From positions 5,335,001 to 5,399,000 of the forward strand of contig OU612066.1 of assembly GCA_914767715.1 (NCBI GenBank): a DNA stretch of 64,000 nt, given 5' to 3'. Shown here piece by piece: positions 36,201 to 46,700 of the stretch. The notes below the pieces were generated by a model. That model saw nothing but the letters and a program-made list of their open reading frames with translations, was not told the origin of the DNA and did not search any database. Source of the DNA: Membranipora membranacea. Lineage: Eukaryota > Bryozoa > Gymnolaemata > Cheilostomatida > Membraniporidae. The number at the start of each line of letters is the position of its first letter. The stretch's first letter is position 1. Position numbers and translations under genes: made by a program.

Positions 36201-37240
36201 AAATAGGGCTGCTCGTTGATTTATTCAAGGTTTACTGTAACAGCACAGAATTCCTCTTAGAGTATATCTTTGGAGATTGGACGAATAAGTTAGTTTTTAT
36301 AAGACTTACACTGATACTGATTCACCTTTGACAGCTATATCAATGAGTGTGACTCCAAGGAAGAGCCATAACAGCAGCTATAAAAAATATCATCTATTTA
36401 TCCATGGAATATTGAAGACAATGTGTTGGCAGTGGCATTGAGTGGTCGGGTTGAGGAGAGAGCCAGGTCTTTTTGGTGCATTCAGAAAGGAACCATAATG
36501 ACCTTGCCCACCTTTAGATAAATATGAGATGATGCATAAGATGAAAGTGTGGCGATCTGAGTTGGATTTGAACCCACAACTTTCATGCCTTTAGCGCTCT
36601 ACCAATTGCCTAACAGAACATGTGAGTGATGTAAAGGTGCTTAATCAATAAACAGATCAAGGCTGGTTTTTACAACTGAAATATGATTTATTCAGGAAAG
36701 TACCATATGACCTGGCATTGGCTCTCTCACACCACGCAACCAGTCAGAACCAACACATTGGCTAGGAATGTTGTGTAGATCGCAGCAAAGTTTAATGATC
36801 TTCATTTGAGACACCCACAACCCACTCTCAAATAACCACAAATGCCCAGTATGTAGAATTGCAGATGACAGTAGCCTACTACCCGAAAATGTAATTAATT
36901 GATAAAGAACCAAAATCTTGGCAACCATACCATACCATATCAATATTTAATATTGTTATTTTTATCACCATTGAATCAAAGTTGTGTACAGAGAAAAACA
37001 GGTAGGTTATCAAATTAGGAGTGTGACATCTAGAAGAGATCCAGATGGAGTTGTTTTGATGAGTGAGATTTGGTAATTACTCAAAGCGATGCTCATAGGT
37101 TATGCCCAACCACGTACCAAAAGTCTTTTTAAGGATTCACAGTCTACATGATGAAACATCTTTACACACAAAAGAGAGTTTGGTACATCAAAATTTTACC
37201 TGTCTGTACATACCTCATTCACATAGTGCAATGACATCAT
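33228..37240 (-). CDS. R_C: receptor truncated just inside the cell, 406 aa
   Basis: Exons: 37240-37214 (MMSLHYVNE), 36377-36310 (LLLWLFLGVTLIDIAVKGES), 35849-34984 (ectodomain), 34721-34617 (stalk) and 33382-33228 (membrane, to TGA). All junctions are GT-AG and the phases fit, with 1221 nt in total. The ectodomain is intact. Its propeller-like blocks include SIYRRYTSEENGTSLRIIDN, IAYYIDKVTIYQVNLLTNHS and YILALGLDQELIRFHYDG. It has a cysteine cluster CTTSGCCQESNSRC and several N-x-S/T sites. The helix is AVAAVVLVIGASIAISTLLY. A 5-bp deletion after KKQKR, compared with R_B and R_D, shifts the frame. The cytoplasmic part is only about 20 residues, without the tyrosine motifs. It could act as a signalling-dead or decoy form, or be an early pseudogene. 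Confidence 0.75.
33456..33886. mobile_element. hAT-like MITE, 415 bp, 8-bp target duplication
   Basis: The element 33464-33878 has inverted ends CAGGGGCGTATATT and AATATACGCCACTG (one mismatch). It is flanked by perfect 8-bp direct repeats CTTAGATG at 33456-33463 and 33879-33886. These are hAT-type features. It has no transposase. Inside is a GC-rich stretch (GGCGGGGAGGGTGTGGGAGG, near 33555) related to the one in the S_A intron near 18.12 kb, and a tRNA-like sequence (see 33751-33834). Confidence 0.85.
33751..33834 (-). repeat. tRNA-like sequence inside the hAT-like MITE
   Basis: The minus strand has an A-box TAGCTCAGTTTGTAGAGCG and a B-box GGGTTCGAATCCC at near-normal tRNA spacing, within GGCTGAATAGCTC to AATCCCATCAAAGTC. 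The anticodon arm region is long and the acceptor ends do not pair well, so it is not a clear functional tRNA. It is better read as a captured tRNA or SINE head. Confidence 0.6.
33890..34616. other. R_C intron sequence without recognisable genes
   Basis: Open frames at 33943-34332 (minus) and 34032-34277 (plus) overlap each other and lack splice or homology support. Sister units do not carry this stretch, so it is private insertion sequence of unit C. Confidence 0.4.
36549..36614 (-). repeat. tRNA-like SINE head in R_C intron 1
   Basis: The minus strand reads GTTAGGCAATTGGTAGAGCG then GTTGTGGGTTCAAATCC, which are A-box-like and B-box-like elements at tRNA spacing. A diverged homologue sits at the same place in unit D (about 49290-49365), so insertion predates that duplication. 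Confidence 0.55.
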
Positions 37241-37545
37241 CTTGGTCAAAGATCTTTTACACAGCCGAACCAAAATCTAGCTAGCTATAGTCCGAAACAA
37301 TGCAGCGACATCAAACACCAAACAACTGACTGTCAGTTTTTCAACAGCTTACATTGATCTTATATTGCCTGGATAATCTTATCTTCTTTGTTCATACCGA
37401 TTTATTTTTTCAATTTTTTGCTCTGACACAAAATACGAAACTGCATTATTGGTCTATATTCATGGAAGTTCTTATATGAGAGTTGCTTTGATTGGGTATC
37501 CAATCATGTTAATATGCAAGACATTATATATAATTATTGCTCTCA

Positions 37546-40500
37546 TTAGACCCTTATCCAAAGATCCTGTGGTGTTGGACAATATTCATCATCAGTAAGC
37601 CTTAGTTTGATCGATCCTCTGCCTTTAACAGCGCAGAGCAGACTCTTCTTTCCACCATCTGTAGATAAAAGATTTTTCTACGCCCATGACATAATAATAT
37701 AGGATGACCTGCATACATTTTTGATATAAAAGCAATGAATTCATTCATTCAATGAATTAAGTTCATTGATAAAAGGAGCAAAACATACATACATACATAC
37801 ATACATACATACAAATATACGTTTTGGTCTGGTTAGAATAAAGATGATATAGGCAAAATGGGGTCTCACCATACATGAGAAGTTGGCAAACCCCAAAATC
37901 AGGAGGTACCCACAGCCGAACTCTAAACCTGGAGGAAAACTCTGCGCCCTGGAGTGCGGATGCAATTAGGGCCGTGTTTATCATGTAATTGTCTTAATTT
38001 ATCTGACCTAGGAGGGACAGCCTAAAGACACTGGTACATTAGGCTCAGATATTGAATAGCTGCATACAAGCAGTAATGATAACAAGCAAATTTCAGTTTC
38101 CCTTTCAAAAGGTGGCTTCAAAAATTTTCTGATTGATGGAAGTTGAAAAAGGGAGGAAAAAGGGAGATATAGGGAGGGGATGGGAATTACCCCTAAAAAC
38201 TGAAACTGAAAAAATGAACATAGCAGTAAGTAAGTGAAGAAGTCAGATGAATGGCAGATTAATAATGGGTGGATGTGAAGATTATTAAAATAAAATAAAA
38301 TCATTGACATTTTATACCCATATAAATATATCGATATTTATAATATATTTATGCTCTCTCTGTCAATTGAATTGAATAATTTCTCATCGTGATTTTTATT
38401 CAATGTTCAATACATAAGCAAAATCAGTAATGATTGAGGCTATAACAGCTTACTTCTATGTTTGAGAAGTTTAAAACCTCTGTGTGCATCGAGCCACTCA
38501 AAAACGTTATGGTCACACATGGAAACAATCTCAGGTGCTGGTCGTAAGGTTGGCTGAAACAGAGAGGAAAGCACATATATGAGCGATCAGAGATTTGTTA
38601 TAACTACCTTGATTCAATCAAGCTATCTGAGAAAGAAGTGAAAACCTAACAATGCAGGAAATATCACTAAATGTCGGTGTGAAATTTTACAAACGTTGAA
38701 TGGTTAGGTACATGACTGATAGAAGCTAGCCTTGTCACGCGGCCAAACCAAAACCAGTGGCCGCATGACAAGGCTAGATAGAAGCACCAAGACATCACTT
38801 TCGACCAACACATAGACCATTGGTACGCTCTTTAAAGATCAAGGAAAACCCAACAAGTGTAACCTCAAAATAGAAATATCACATACCCTTGCTATGAGAA
38901 TGTTTCCGGATGAAACAGCTGTTATTTGACCTTGAGAGTAGTAATAAATGCCATCAGAATCCCGTTTTGCCTTGCGGTTATAAATGTTCATAACAATAAA
39001 TTGTCTTCGATTCTCAACGCCATCCAATTCATATATATCATACTCCGTAAACTGATGGAACGTTGCTAAATGTAAGGAGAAAACACAAGAGAAATGTAGT
39101 ATCAGTAAATATTATGAATTATTTCATTCAATTAGACAAACTAGAACACTAAAATCAGAACCCAGGTTTGAGCAAAGGTAAGTTCATTTTAAGCACCCAC
39201 TGCCAGTATAAATCTGAGGTACATTTGTAGAGCTTACAAGGAACATCAGGCAGTGAAAGGTAACTAAAATAATGTCTTGAATGCCAGAATCAGAGTTGTA
39301 ACATTGAGAACACCATTTACCTCCTGTCACATGGTCGAAGGACATCAAGATGACTTCGTTGGATACCGGATTGAGTGTTATAAAAGTGGAGGATTCAAGA
39401 TCTATTAATTTGCCATGTCCAGAATTAGCCCTTGTTAATCTGAGTGTCGAGCAATATTCAGCTGAGTATTGACTGACTAAAACTAAGATAACATCATGAT
39501 GTGGAAAGGATATATCTTGTGACAGTGCCCTAGTAAAATATAATATCATTATCAGTGCTAGAGTATGTTTAACGGCATCAGATTTGTGTATTGATGCGCA
39601 AAACTCAACATAACTGCTGCTGTCCCGATGCTGAATGCAACGATCATAGATTGTATTCATTCATTCATATATGGTTTTACAAACATATTTCTTATCTTTG
39701 GTTGGTCCACAAGTTCAGGATCATACTTTTATAACATTTGTCAAGCAGCTTGCCTGAGTTTTTGTAGGTTGTCACTGGGACGTCAATCAAAGCATAACCC
39801 AAAAGCTGCCAGATTTATTGAAACAAAGCTATTTACTGATGGAATATCTCCACAATAATAGCCATGCTGCTGTGTATTTTACCCGTAGAGCACTGAGGTA
39901 TATATAATTCATATCAATGCCGTAGAGTTATTATATATAATAACTATAGCATATTACCACGGATCCATGAATATCAATGGCGATCTCACACTGCTACACA
40001 GGCCTATGAGTTAGTACTCGATGGTCTAGGGAGTCATAGTGGGGTAATAAATCAGGTGCCTAGATTGACCAATGAACTCCCTCAGTTCAATCGATTGACC
40101 AATCATATTTAATGGGCGTGTTAACAAATGACCGGATATAGATGTCATATTAAATCCGGGTCTTTGTCACTTTGAATCTTCACCAAATAAAATTTCAGTC
40201 TTCTGTAAAATTGATTTTCCTATGCTATACTATGGATGTCATGTCAGGACAGCTTCCATTTCCAAGTAATACAGCTATTACCTTCCATGTTTTCACTACA
40301 GCACCACTCCTATCTTTGTAGTTATGGTCTTTTTTATCATAAATAGGAGGATGTGATTTTACTACAGATATTATCAACTCCTCCATTTTTGATAGCCTGT
40401 CACGATTTGATAGATGACGTGTTTAACCGCGTAATTATTGAAGCAAGCAATCAACAACCAATCAGCATAGAGGATCGTCCAGATCACTCTGGCAAAAGAC

Positions 40501-43171
40501 CAACAAGTTCGATGTCCACTTAACACGAGTAATCACTCGTGCAGATCCACCGATTAACCACTCGTGACCCCAAATCGATGTAAAAATCGTGTCATGTAGC
40601 CATAGCTTAAGGATATACAGAGGGGACACTTCAATGATCGTGATAGTTCCTGTGGTTTTTGATGACTGGGGGAAAATCATCAAACTGGCCACCTGCAATT
40701 TTCATATTTTTTATAAGCTACAATGGAGTTTTGTAATGCAGACATAGTCACATATGATAGGTCATAATTCATTCTGTATTTAATTTTATCCTAAAGACTG
40801 ATTTCCAACTTTTTGAAATGTCCAACCTTCAAGCTATACACCATATTATTGTCATTTTTTGCTAGGATACATAGGCTATCAGTAATCCAGGTTTTAAAAT
40901 TAGCATTATAGATTAACACGTGACAATTGATGGACAGCTGGTTAACAAAATTAGGAAATGTCTGTGTATAGCCGCATGTAAATCTATATGAAAAAATTGT
41001 TTTAAAAACCTGGATTACTCATAGCCAGTGGTGGAAATGGACCTATACTGGCCTATACAGTGCATAGGAAGTTCACATCAATGCCTGTACACCTGCAATA
41101 ATAAGTGTATAGGCATTTATTAGCTATCACTGCTGTGCACTCTGTATGCTTGGATAAGTTTGTTTATGTTGTATTGTAGGGTTAGCATTAGCATTTTATT
41201 TTGTTATGCCTATTATTTTGCCTCCTCTCATTTCAGTCAAAACATGCTCTTAGATTTAGGCTCAAAAAGTCAAAAAGATACACCAGAAACACTGTAATTA
41301 GAGCACAAATATAAAAAAATTCGCGGAGGAGAATCCACGCACCCCCCGTCACGGACGCCCCTCCCTCCCGCAGCGGACTGTGCCCAATGCGCGGCGGGAC
41401 AATGCTACTCGTTGGATTGATCTCGATGTTTGGTGTATAGGTGTATAGTTATTTTTTCCATTTCCACCACTGCTCATAGCCTATGTATCCTAGCCAAAAA
41501 TGACAATAATATGGTGTATAGCTTGAATGTTGAACATTTCAAACAAGTTGGAAATCAGTCTTTAGGATAAATACAGAATGAATTATGACCTATCATATGT
41601 GACTATGTCTGCATAACAAAACTCCATTGTAACTTATACAAAAAATGAAATTGGCAGGACTGGCCAGATTGATGATTTCCCCCCAGTCATCAAAATCCTA
41701 TAACGATCATTGAAGGTTCCCCTCTGTATATCCTTAGTCTGTGATAGTATTCCATATCAGTGCTAGTAGCATAGAATATACTTTGCAGCCTCAGAGTTGT
41801 GCATGACCGTTCAAAACTCAGCAGTAATAGAAGTAGTAGAAGAAGTAGCAGTAGTACCTAGTAAGTTTAAGGGAGGCTCAAAGCAAGGAGTTAGTCTCTA
41901 ACTCCTTGCTCAAAGGCATTGCAGCATTAAGAACTCAAGCTAACAATAAAACAAGCAGAAAACTGCTGGGTTGATCTATTTTAGTGAGTGTAGCTTTTTA
42001 ACACCTGATTGATGAAATGTATCATTAGATTTCTTGATGAATCATCATCTGATTTACATTAAATCTTTTCCCCTACTATGCATAAGACACGACTTGTTGG
42101 ATATTGCAAATCTGCTGTAGAACAAATTGGATCCCTCTGGGAATGTGGAGAAATACCTAACATGTTGTGTATCAACCATAGACTTAATATAAACCTAGAC
42201 AGGACACTATATGGAGCATTAGCATTTAATTGTGGGTGAGGTAAGGACAATGGAAGGTGTAGAAGCAATGATGCTATCATTGATTTTCTGTCCAAAATCT
42301 AGGTTTTTTGACGATAACTCGATCAATTTTGATCGGATTTTAAGTTTGAAAACTACAATAGATTGAGCAGCTTGTCCTGAACAGTTTGATAATAATTTTA
42401 GGCAAAAGATTTGTTGGAGAAGAAATAGCATCAAGTTGATAACAAGATGCTGCTGATCGTAAAGCAATTTTTAAATTCAAAATCCGATCAAAACTGATCG
42501 AGTTATGAACAAAATACCTGGATTATGGACAGTAAATCAATGATAGAATCATTGCTTCTACACCTTCCAATTACGTTACGTCGCCCAACGATTAAGTGCC
42601 TCACTTCAGCTGTATATGGTGTCCTGTCTAGGTTTATTATTTAGTCTATGAACTCAATGCACCGTGCCTTGATACCCGACATTCCCAGTATCACTCCATA
42701 AAGGAAAAAACTGTTCTAAATCTGCTGTTGCTCAGGTAGGACTTGTCTGAGACCATGTTAAATAAATTTGGATGTGAATAGAACACAGCATACTGATTTA
42801 GCTTCATAATATTTACAGAAAGACAGAGATTTTGCATAGAGACAGGCACTGTTACAAGACGAAAGATATAGATAAATGCATGTCTTGATTGGGACAACCT
42901 TCTACCACTTCTGCCGGACACCTATATAAAATATGTTCTCAGTAGTTTGTCACCGCTCCCAGGGTCAATGAAACAATAAAAATGGAAAAATAAAGAATTT
43001 TTTTCATCTCTACCTTCAGTATATCGTGACAAGGAAATGTACTTCAATCGGGCCAATTGGTCGATTTTAGTTTTTCATGTGTGCTATAAATTTTGCCATT
43101 TATTATTATAAGAGGCTAGGCTCACCTGTTAAGAAGATCAGTTGCTCATAGTATATAGTAGAAGGTGACAT
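37546..43171 (-). CDS. S_C: small five-exon gene, intact frame, about 197 aa
   Basis: Exons: 43171-43126, 39476-39321, 39065-38887, 38553-38454 and 37658-37546 (TAA). Junctions are GT-AG and phases join. The ATG used by S_B and S_D is GTG here (43177-43175). The next in-frame ATG, two codons later at 43171, keeps the frame and gives MSPSTIYYEQLIFLT. The core is the same as S_B, with SQYSAEYCSTLRLTRANSG, DGVENRRQFIVMNIYNRKAK, EIVSMCDHNVFEWLDAHRGF and KSLLCAVKGRGSIKLRLTDD. The first intron is swollen to about 3.6 kb by foldback and MITE insertions, which may impair splicing. R_C starts 306 bp downstream. Confidence 0.7.
37784..37813 (+). repeat. (CATA)n microsatellite
   Basis: About seven ACAT units in a row lie in the S_C intron between exons 5 and 4. 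The frames predicted over it (runs of MYVC) are artefacts. Confidence 0.9.
38718..38785. mobile_element. 50-bp TAG...CTA MITE with 9-bp target duplication
   Basis: The element 38727-38776 has ends TAGCCTTGTCACGCGGCCA and TGGCCGCATGACAAGGCTA, inverted with few mismatches around an 11-base loop. Perfect 9-bp direct repeats GATAGAAGC flank it at 38718-38726 and 38777-38785. It lies in the S_C intron between exons 4 and 3. Confidence 0.8.
39640..40608. other. Insertion sequence in S_C intron 1, no gene seen
   Basis: The stretch is absent from the corresponding intron of S_D. It holds a 76-codon plus-strand frame (39628-39858) with no recognisable motif. Sequence at about 39540-39620 is partly repeated at 41750-41830, so the inserted block is bounded by a duplicated piece of the intron. 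Confidence 0.4.
40609..41736. mobile_element. Foldback element interrupted by a hAT-like MITE
   Basis: The left arm, about 40609-40905, and the right arm, 41001-41025 plus 41481-41736, are long inverted repeats. For example, TAAGGATATACAGAGGGGA at the left end is matched by TCCCCTCTGTATATCCTTA-type sequence at the right end, and CTAGGATACATAGGCTAT by ATAGCCTATGTATCCTAG. The loop is about 95 bp. The right arm is split by the 447-bp element described next. No transposase and no clear target duplication are visible. Confidence 0.75.
41018..41480. mobile_element. hAT-like MITE, 447 bp, 8-bp target duplication
   Basis: The element 41026-41472 has perfect 16-bp inverted ends, CAGTGGTGGAAATGGA and its complement. 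It is flanked by perfect 8-bp direct repeats CTCATAGC (41018-41025 and 41473-41480). Removing it and one repeat restores the foldback arm, so it jumped in after the foldback element. It contains a GC-rich core near 41340-41400. Confidence 0.9.
41878..41916. mobile_element. 25-bp palindromic insertion, CAAGGAGT family
   Basis: The core at 41885-41909 reads CAAGGAGTTAG, a TCT centre, then CTAACTCCTTG. Perfect 7-bp direct repeats CTCAAAG lie at 41878-41884 and 41910-41916. It is in the S_C first intron. Confidence 0.7.
42176..42650. mobile_element. Foldback element, about 475 bp
   Basis: Arms start CATAGAC and end GTCTATG. They share AAACCTAGACAGGACAC, GGAAGGTGTAGAAGCAATGA and ATAACTCGATCA as inverted blocks, around a loop near 42370-42440. 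It is non-coding and lies in the S_C first intron. No clear target duplication is visible. Confidence 0.7.
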
Positions 43172-43254
43172 CTTCACTGTGTAGCTCTCTCTCGGTTGTT
43201 ACTTGAATGCGCTTTTAGCTCTCATTGTGTTACCAGATATTTTAGGAATAAAGG

Positions 43255-43375
43255 GTAATAAAAATAAAATATAACCCTCAGGTAAACCATTGATCATGGT
43301 AAGTTTGGTCTGAGATTTTAGCTTCATTATCCTTTGTCTTGTGATAATTGAAACACAAACCATGTCAAGGTATGG
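43255..43375 (-). promoter_or_regulatory. Conserved block upstream of S_C
   Basis: This matches the block upstream of S_B and S_D almost base for base, including TTGATCATGGTAAGTTTGG and CATTATCCTTTGTCTTG. It is the likely S_C promoter and 5' UTR, inferred from conservation and position. Confidence 0.45.
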
Positions 43376-45072
43376 GGTTTACTTATTTGGCTTTATGCTG
43401 TGATAAACAAAGATGGATAGTTCATTTTTTTACCTTTCCGTAGTCTATACAGATCAGTTTAGATGTTCTTTGAACAGGTCCATGGATACTTGGTTTCCAA
43501 GTTACGAACCATAATCATTTATAACATATAAAAATCTGTGTACAATATCACAAAATCCTAGAATGACTATATTTGACAGGTGAAGGAAGGAAAATGTCAT
43601 CTTTCATCCCTGCTACCAATGGTGATAGAGAACTTTCTTTTGTTATCCAACTTTAGCATCACTATTAATGACAGGCCTTTCTGTTAGGATTGTGGCCAGA
43701 GCTAGCTACCTAACTTCAGACATGTACTCACTTAACATGACGTAAGCTTTTTTCTGTTATCCTAATTTGCGCACTTTTTACCATGCTTTTAGATAAACGG
43801 CAGATGAGAGCATTGGTAAGTTTTCATCTTATAAGGTAGCACAATATAAAATAGAAAAACTGCTATTACCACCCTACAGGCAGAAAAAAACACAAAACAT
43901 GGTGTTGCACTAATCCGAGAATAGTAGTTAAATTAACAGATTATAGTACTAGAGAATTAATAAAATTCACGCATATAAGTTTTAGCGTATTTTGATTTAA
44001 AAATTCTTGAATATCAGCCATCATTGTAAGTATTAGCAAAATCTGAAAATTAGTGGAATTAATATTTTGAAAATATAAAGCAATGCATTAATTAGCAAAT
44101 ATTTTGCGAAATAACAAAATCCAATACAAACTACCATTGCGTAGGATTAATCTAATCTGCACCTTATCAGAACTTCAAAGTTATCAGCAGTTGTTTCCTT
44201 TACAGCTTTATCAGGCCATAGTGAAATTTAGTGGCATTCTATCATTATCATCATTTCAATTGGTAATCGCTCTAAGATTCCATATGTCGACGTGACATCG
44301 GTTTTAGGGTAATCGATATATGAGATAAGCATTTAGGTTGACTTCTGTTGCATTGGTATGCTTTATTCATTCGAATAGATAGAGGAACCGTATTTGTTCA
44401 TACAGCTGAGAATCATACCATGTTACACCCCAGCAATAGTTTCCCAAACTACCGCTCACATGGCAAAGTGAATACTGAAAACAGCAAACTGATAGTGAAT
44501 GGACAATCAAATATGGAAAGAATCCACAGTCAGCTGTATGAGGACCATTTTATCAGACCTGTTTTATGAAGAAAGGCTGGAGTTTTAAATCTATCCTCAG
44601 TATATGATTATATTTTTGAACAGAGCTAAAGACTTTTAAAAAATGGCCGATGATCCAACACACCCTCTTTTTAATTGCATTTTCAGATATCAATGTGGAG
44701 AAACTTCTCGTTGCAACACCATTTTTTAAACCCTAACTATGTAGTTCCCAAAATCATGCCAAATCCTTTTTCCTTTCTTTATGACTCATTTTAATAATCT
44801 CTAAACTTAGTCATTTAGTCTTTACCCAACATCGTAAGAATTCACTTTTATCAACATCATGATATTGAATGCAACAATAAACTAGAACTTAAACTCTGTA
44901 TATCGAAAGTCTGAAACGTATACAAATGGATATATTAAGGCTCTCATGAGCCAGGTAGATAAGCTACATTGTCCACGCAAATACCATCATCCATGTGCTA
45001 AAAGGAGCAGGTCAACCTCTGGCAAGAGAAACATTGCAATAATATGAAATAAAGTCTGTTAGATGATCATCA
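43376..45072. other. Spacer between units C and D
   Basis: Unit-type spacer, with the GTTAGGATTGTGGCCAGAGC block near 43.69 kb and a stretch near 44.35-44.57 kb resembling 20.88-21.09 kb. The 73-codon frame at 44348-44569 aligns with the one at 20879-21094 only through duplicated DNA. No gene is supported. Homology to R tail sequence breaks sharply at about 45073. Confidence 0.5.
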
Positions 45073-46329
45073 GTTGCTAGAATGCCGATCACAATTTAAG
45101 AGCTCTAAGCTGCATTCACGATTCAGTAGGGACAACCTAGGTCGAACATATGGAGTCTTTGGGACCGATGCTTGTGTTTTTTATTGGCCTTATGACGTGA
45201 TCCAGATTGTCTGCATAGTTTGGCTCAGCAGAAGTCTTGTTTGAGTCCTTGTGTGCTAGAGGCAGCTGTCTTTGCAGCGGAGATGATGGTCTATCCCTGT
45301 CCAGGGTGTCTTTGCTATAGAGGTTGTCGCTTTGATTTTATTCTCACACTCTATATTCAGTTGATCTTCCATTTGTTCTACATCCCTCTGTCTGAATGTG
45401 GCCTGTTCAGTGTCTGTAAAAGCAATGGCCAACATTAAGATTTCGGTGTGTGTTGTTGCAGTGTGTGCTGCAGTAACCTCACATTGAATGGCTGAGCTTG
45501 TTTTCAGGTATTACTTCTCGCAGACAAATTTTGAATTAAGAATTCTCTAGTCAGAGCTTCAAATTACTTTTGTAGAAAAAGAGTAGATTTTGGGGCTTTA
45601 GAATTAGATGATTAAGGGCCTTGAGCCTGTGGCGCTCAGGAAATGTGTCAGAGGAGCGCACATGTGACTTACTGCAAGGGGGGTCCGAGGGGGCCTCCCC
45701 AAAACTTTTTGTGTCAAGGCCTTAATTGAATAATGATGGGATATAATAACTATTTTCACTAAAGTAACGGCAATACATGTTTCTGGTTGCAAAATTGGGG
45801 GGGTTTTGTTTGCTGTCTTCTGGTGCAGAGGTTTTCATAAGTTCATGAATCCATGCTAAGCAATCAAATTTTGCACTATGCCCAGCAAAAACGCAAGGAG
45901 TGTCAAGATATAATCTGATTATTAAAGTGGTAAAGGACAATGCAAAGTGGACAACTTACTAGAATTATGTATACGATGTGGTAAAGATAGCCTAAGTCGA
46001 ACGTATGAAGGCTTCAGAACCAACTCCTGGGTGTTTATTGGTCTATCCACATGTTCCAGAAATTCTACATAGTTAGGCTCGGCAGAGGTTTTGGTTTGGT
46101 CTTTTTGTGCTAGAGGCTCTCCCTTCTGATCTGGCAGCGGCGGTAATGGTTTACTGCTGGCCAGGATCACTTCGCTAGAGGTTGTCTCTTTGATTTTACT
46201 CTCACACTCTTCATCCAGTTGATCTTCTCTTTGTTCTATATCCCTCTGTCTGAATGTGGTCAGTTCAATATCTGTAAGAGTATGTTCAGGGATTGGTTCT
46301 GGAGCAATGAAACAATGATATTCAAAATA

Positions 46330-46700
46330 TTTTTCATGATAGCCGCTACAATTTTAACAATCCTGTTTTATCAATAAATCTGCAAGTATTCAGCCTTCTT
46401 CTTTTGTCAAATTGTAAGGTTACACAAATCGCAAGTTTAGTAAACATGTTGATCATTTATTATCAAGCTGCTACGCTAGTTAGAGTTTTTAGATATGAAC
46501 ATAGAATGTTTGAAATGATCCTTTTTTGCAAACATAAGATCTATATTAAATTTATGCCTCTCCTACCTTTTTTTATCATGCAATGATATGGAATGTTTAT
46601 AAAAAATACAAAGTTCTGCTACCAGAACTATTTTGCCAGATTTAAGTTATGAGGAACGTCTCCTGTTTTTCTCTACCCACTGTTAATAGTTTCATTTTCC
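46330..46700 (+). pseudogene. LINE 3' fragment
   Basis: Short plus-strand pieces resemble the end of a LINE RT ORF, for example ATRTILPDLSYEERL near 46620-46670. Sequence at 46420-46480 is shared with 33030-33110. It lies in the R_D intron between the membrane and tail 1 exons, the same intron that carries a LINE fragment in R_C. Confidence 0.5.

Noticed and set aside
37741-37984. Cysteine/tyrosine-repeat frames over the CATA run
   Set aside because: Translation of a microsatellite in two frames. Not coding.
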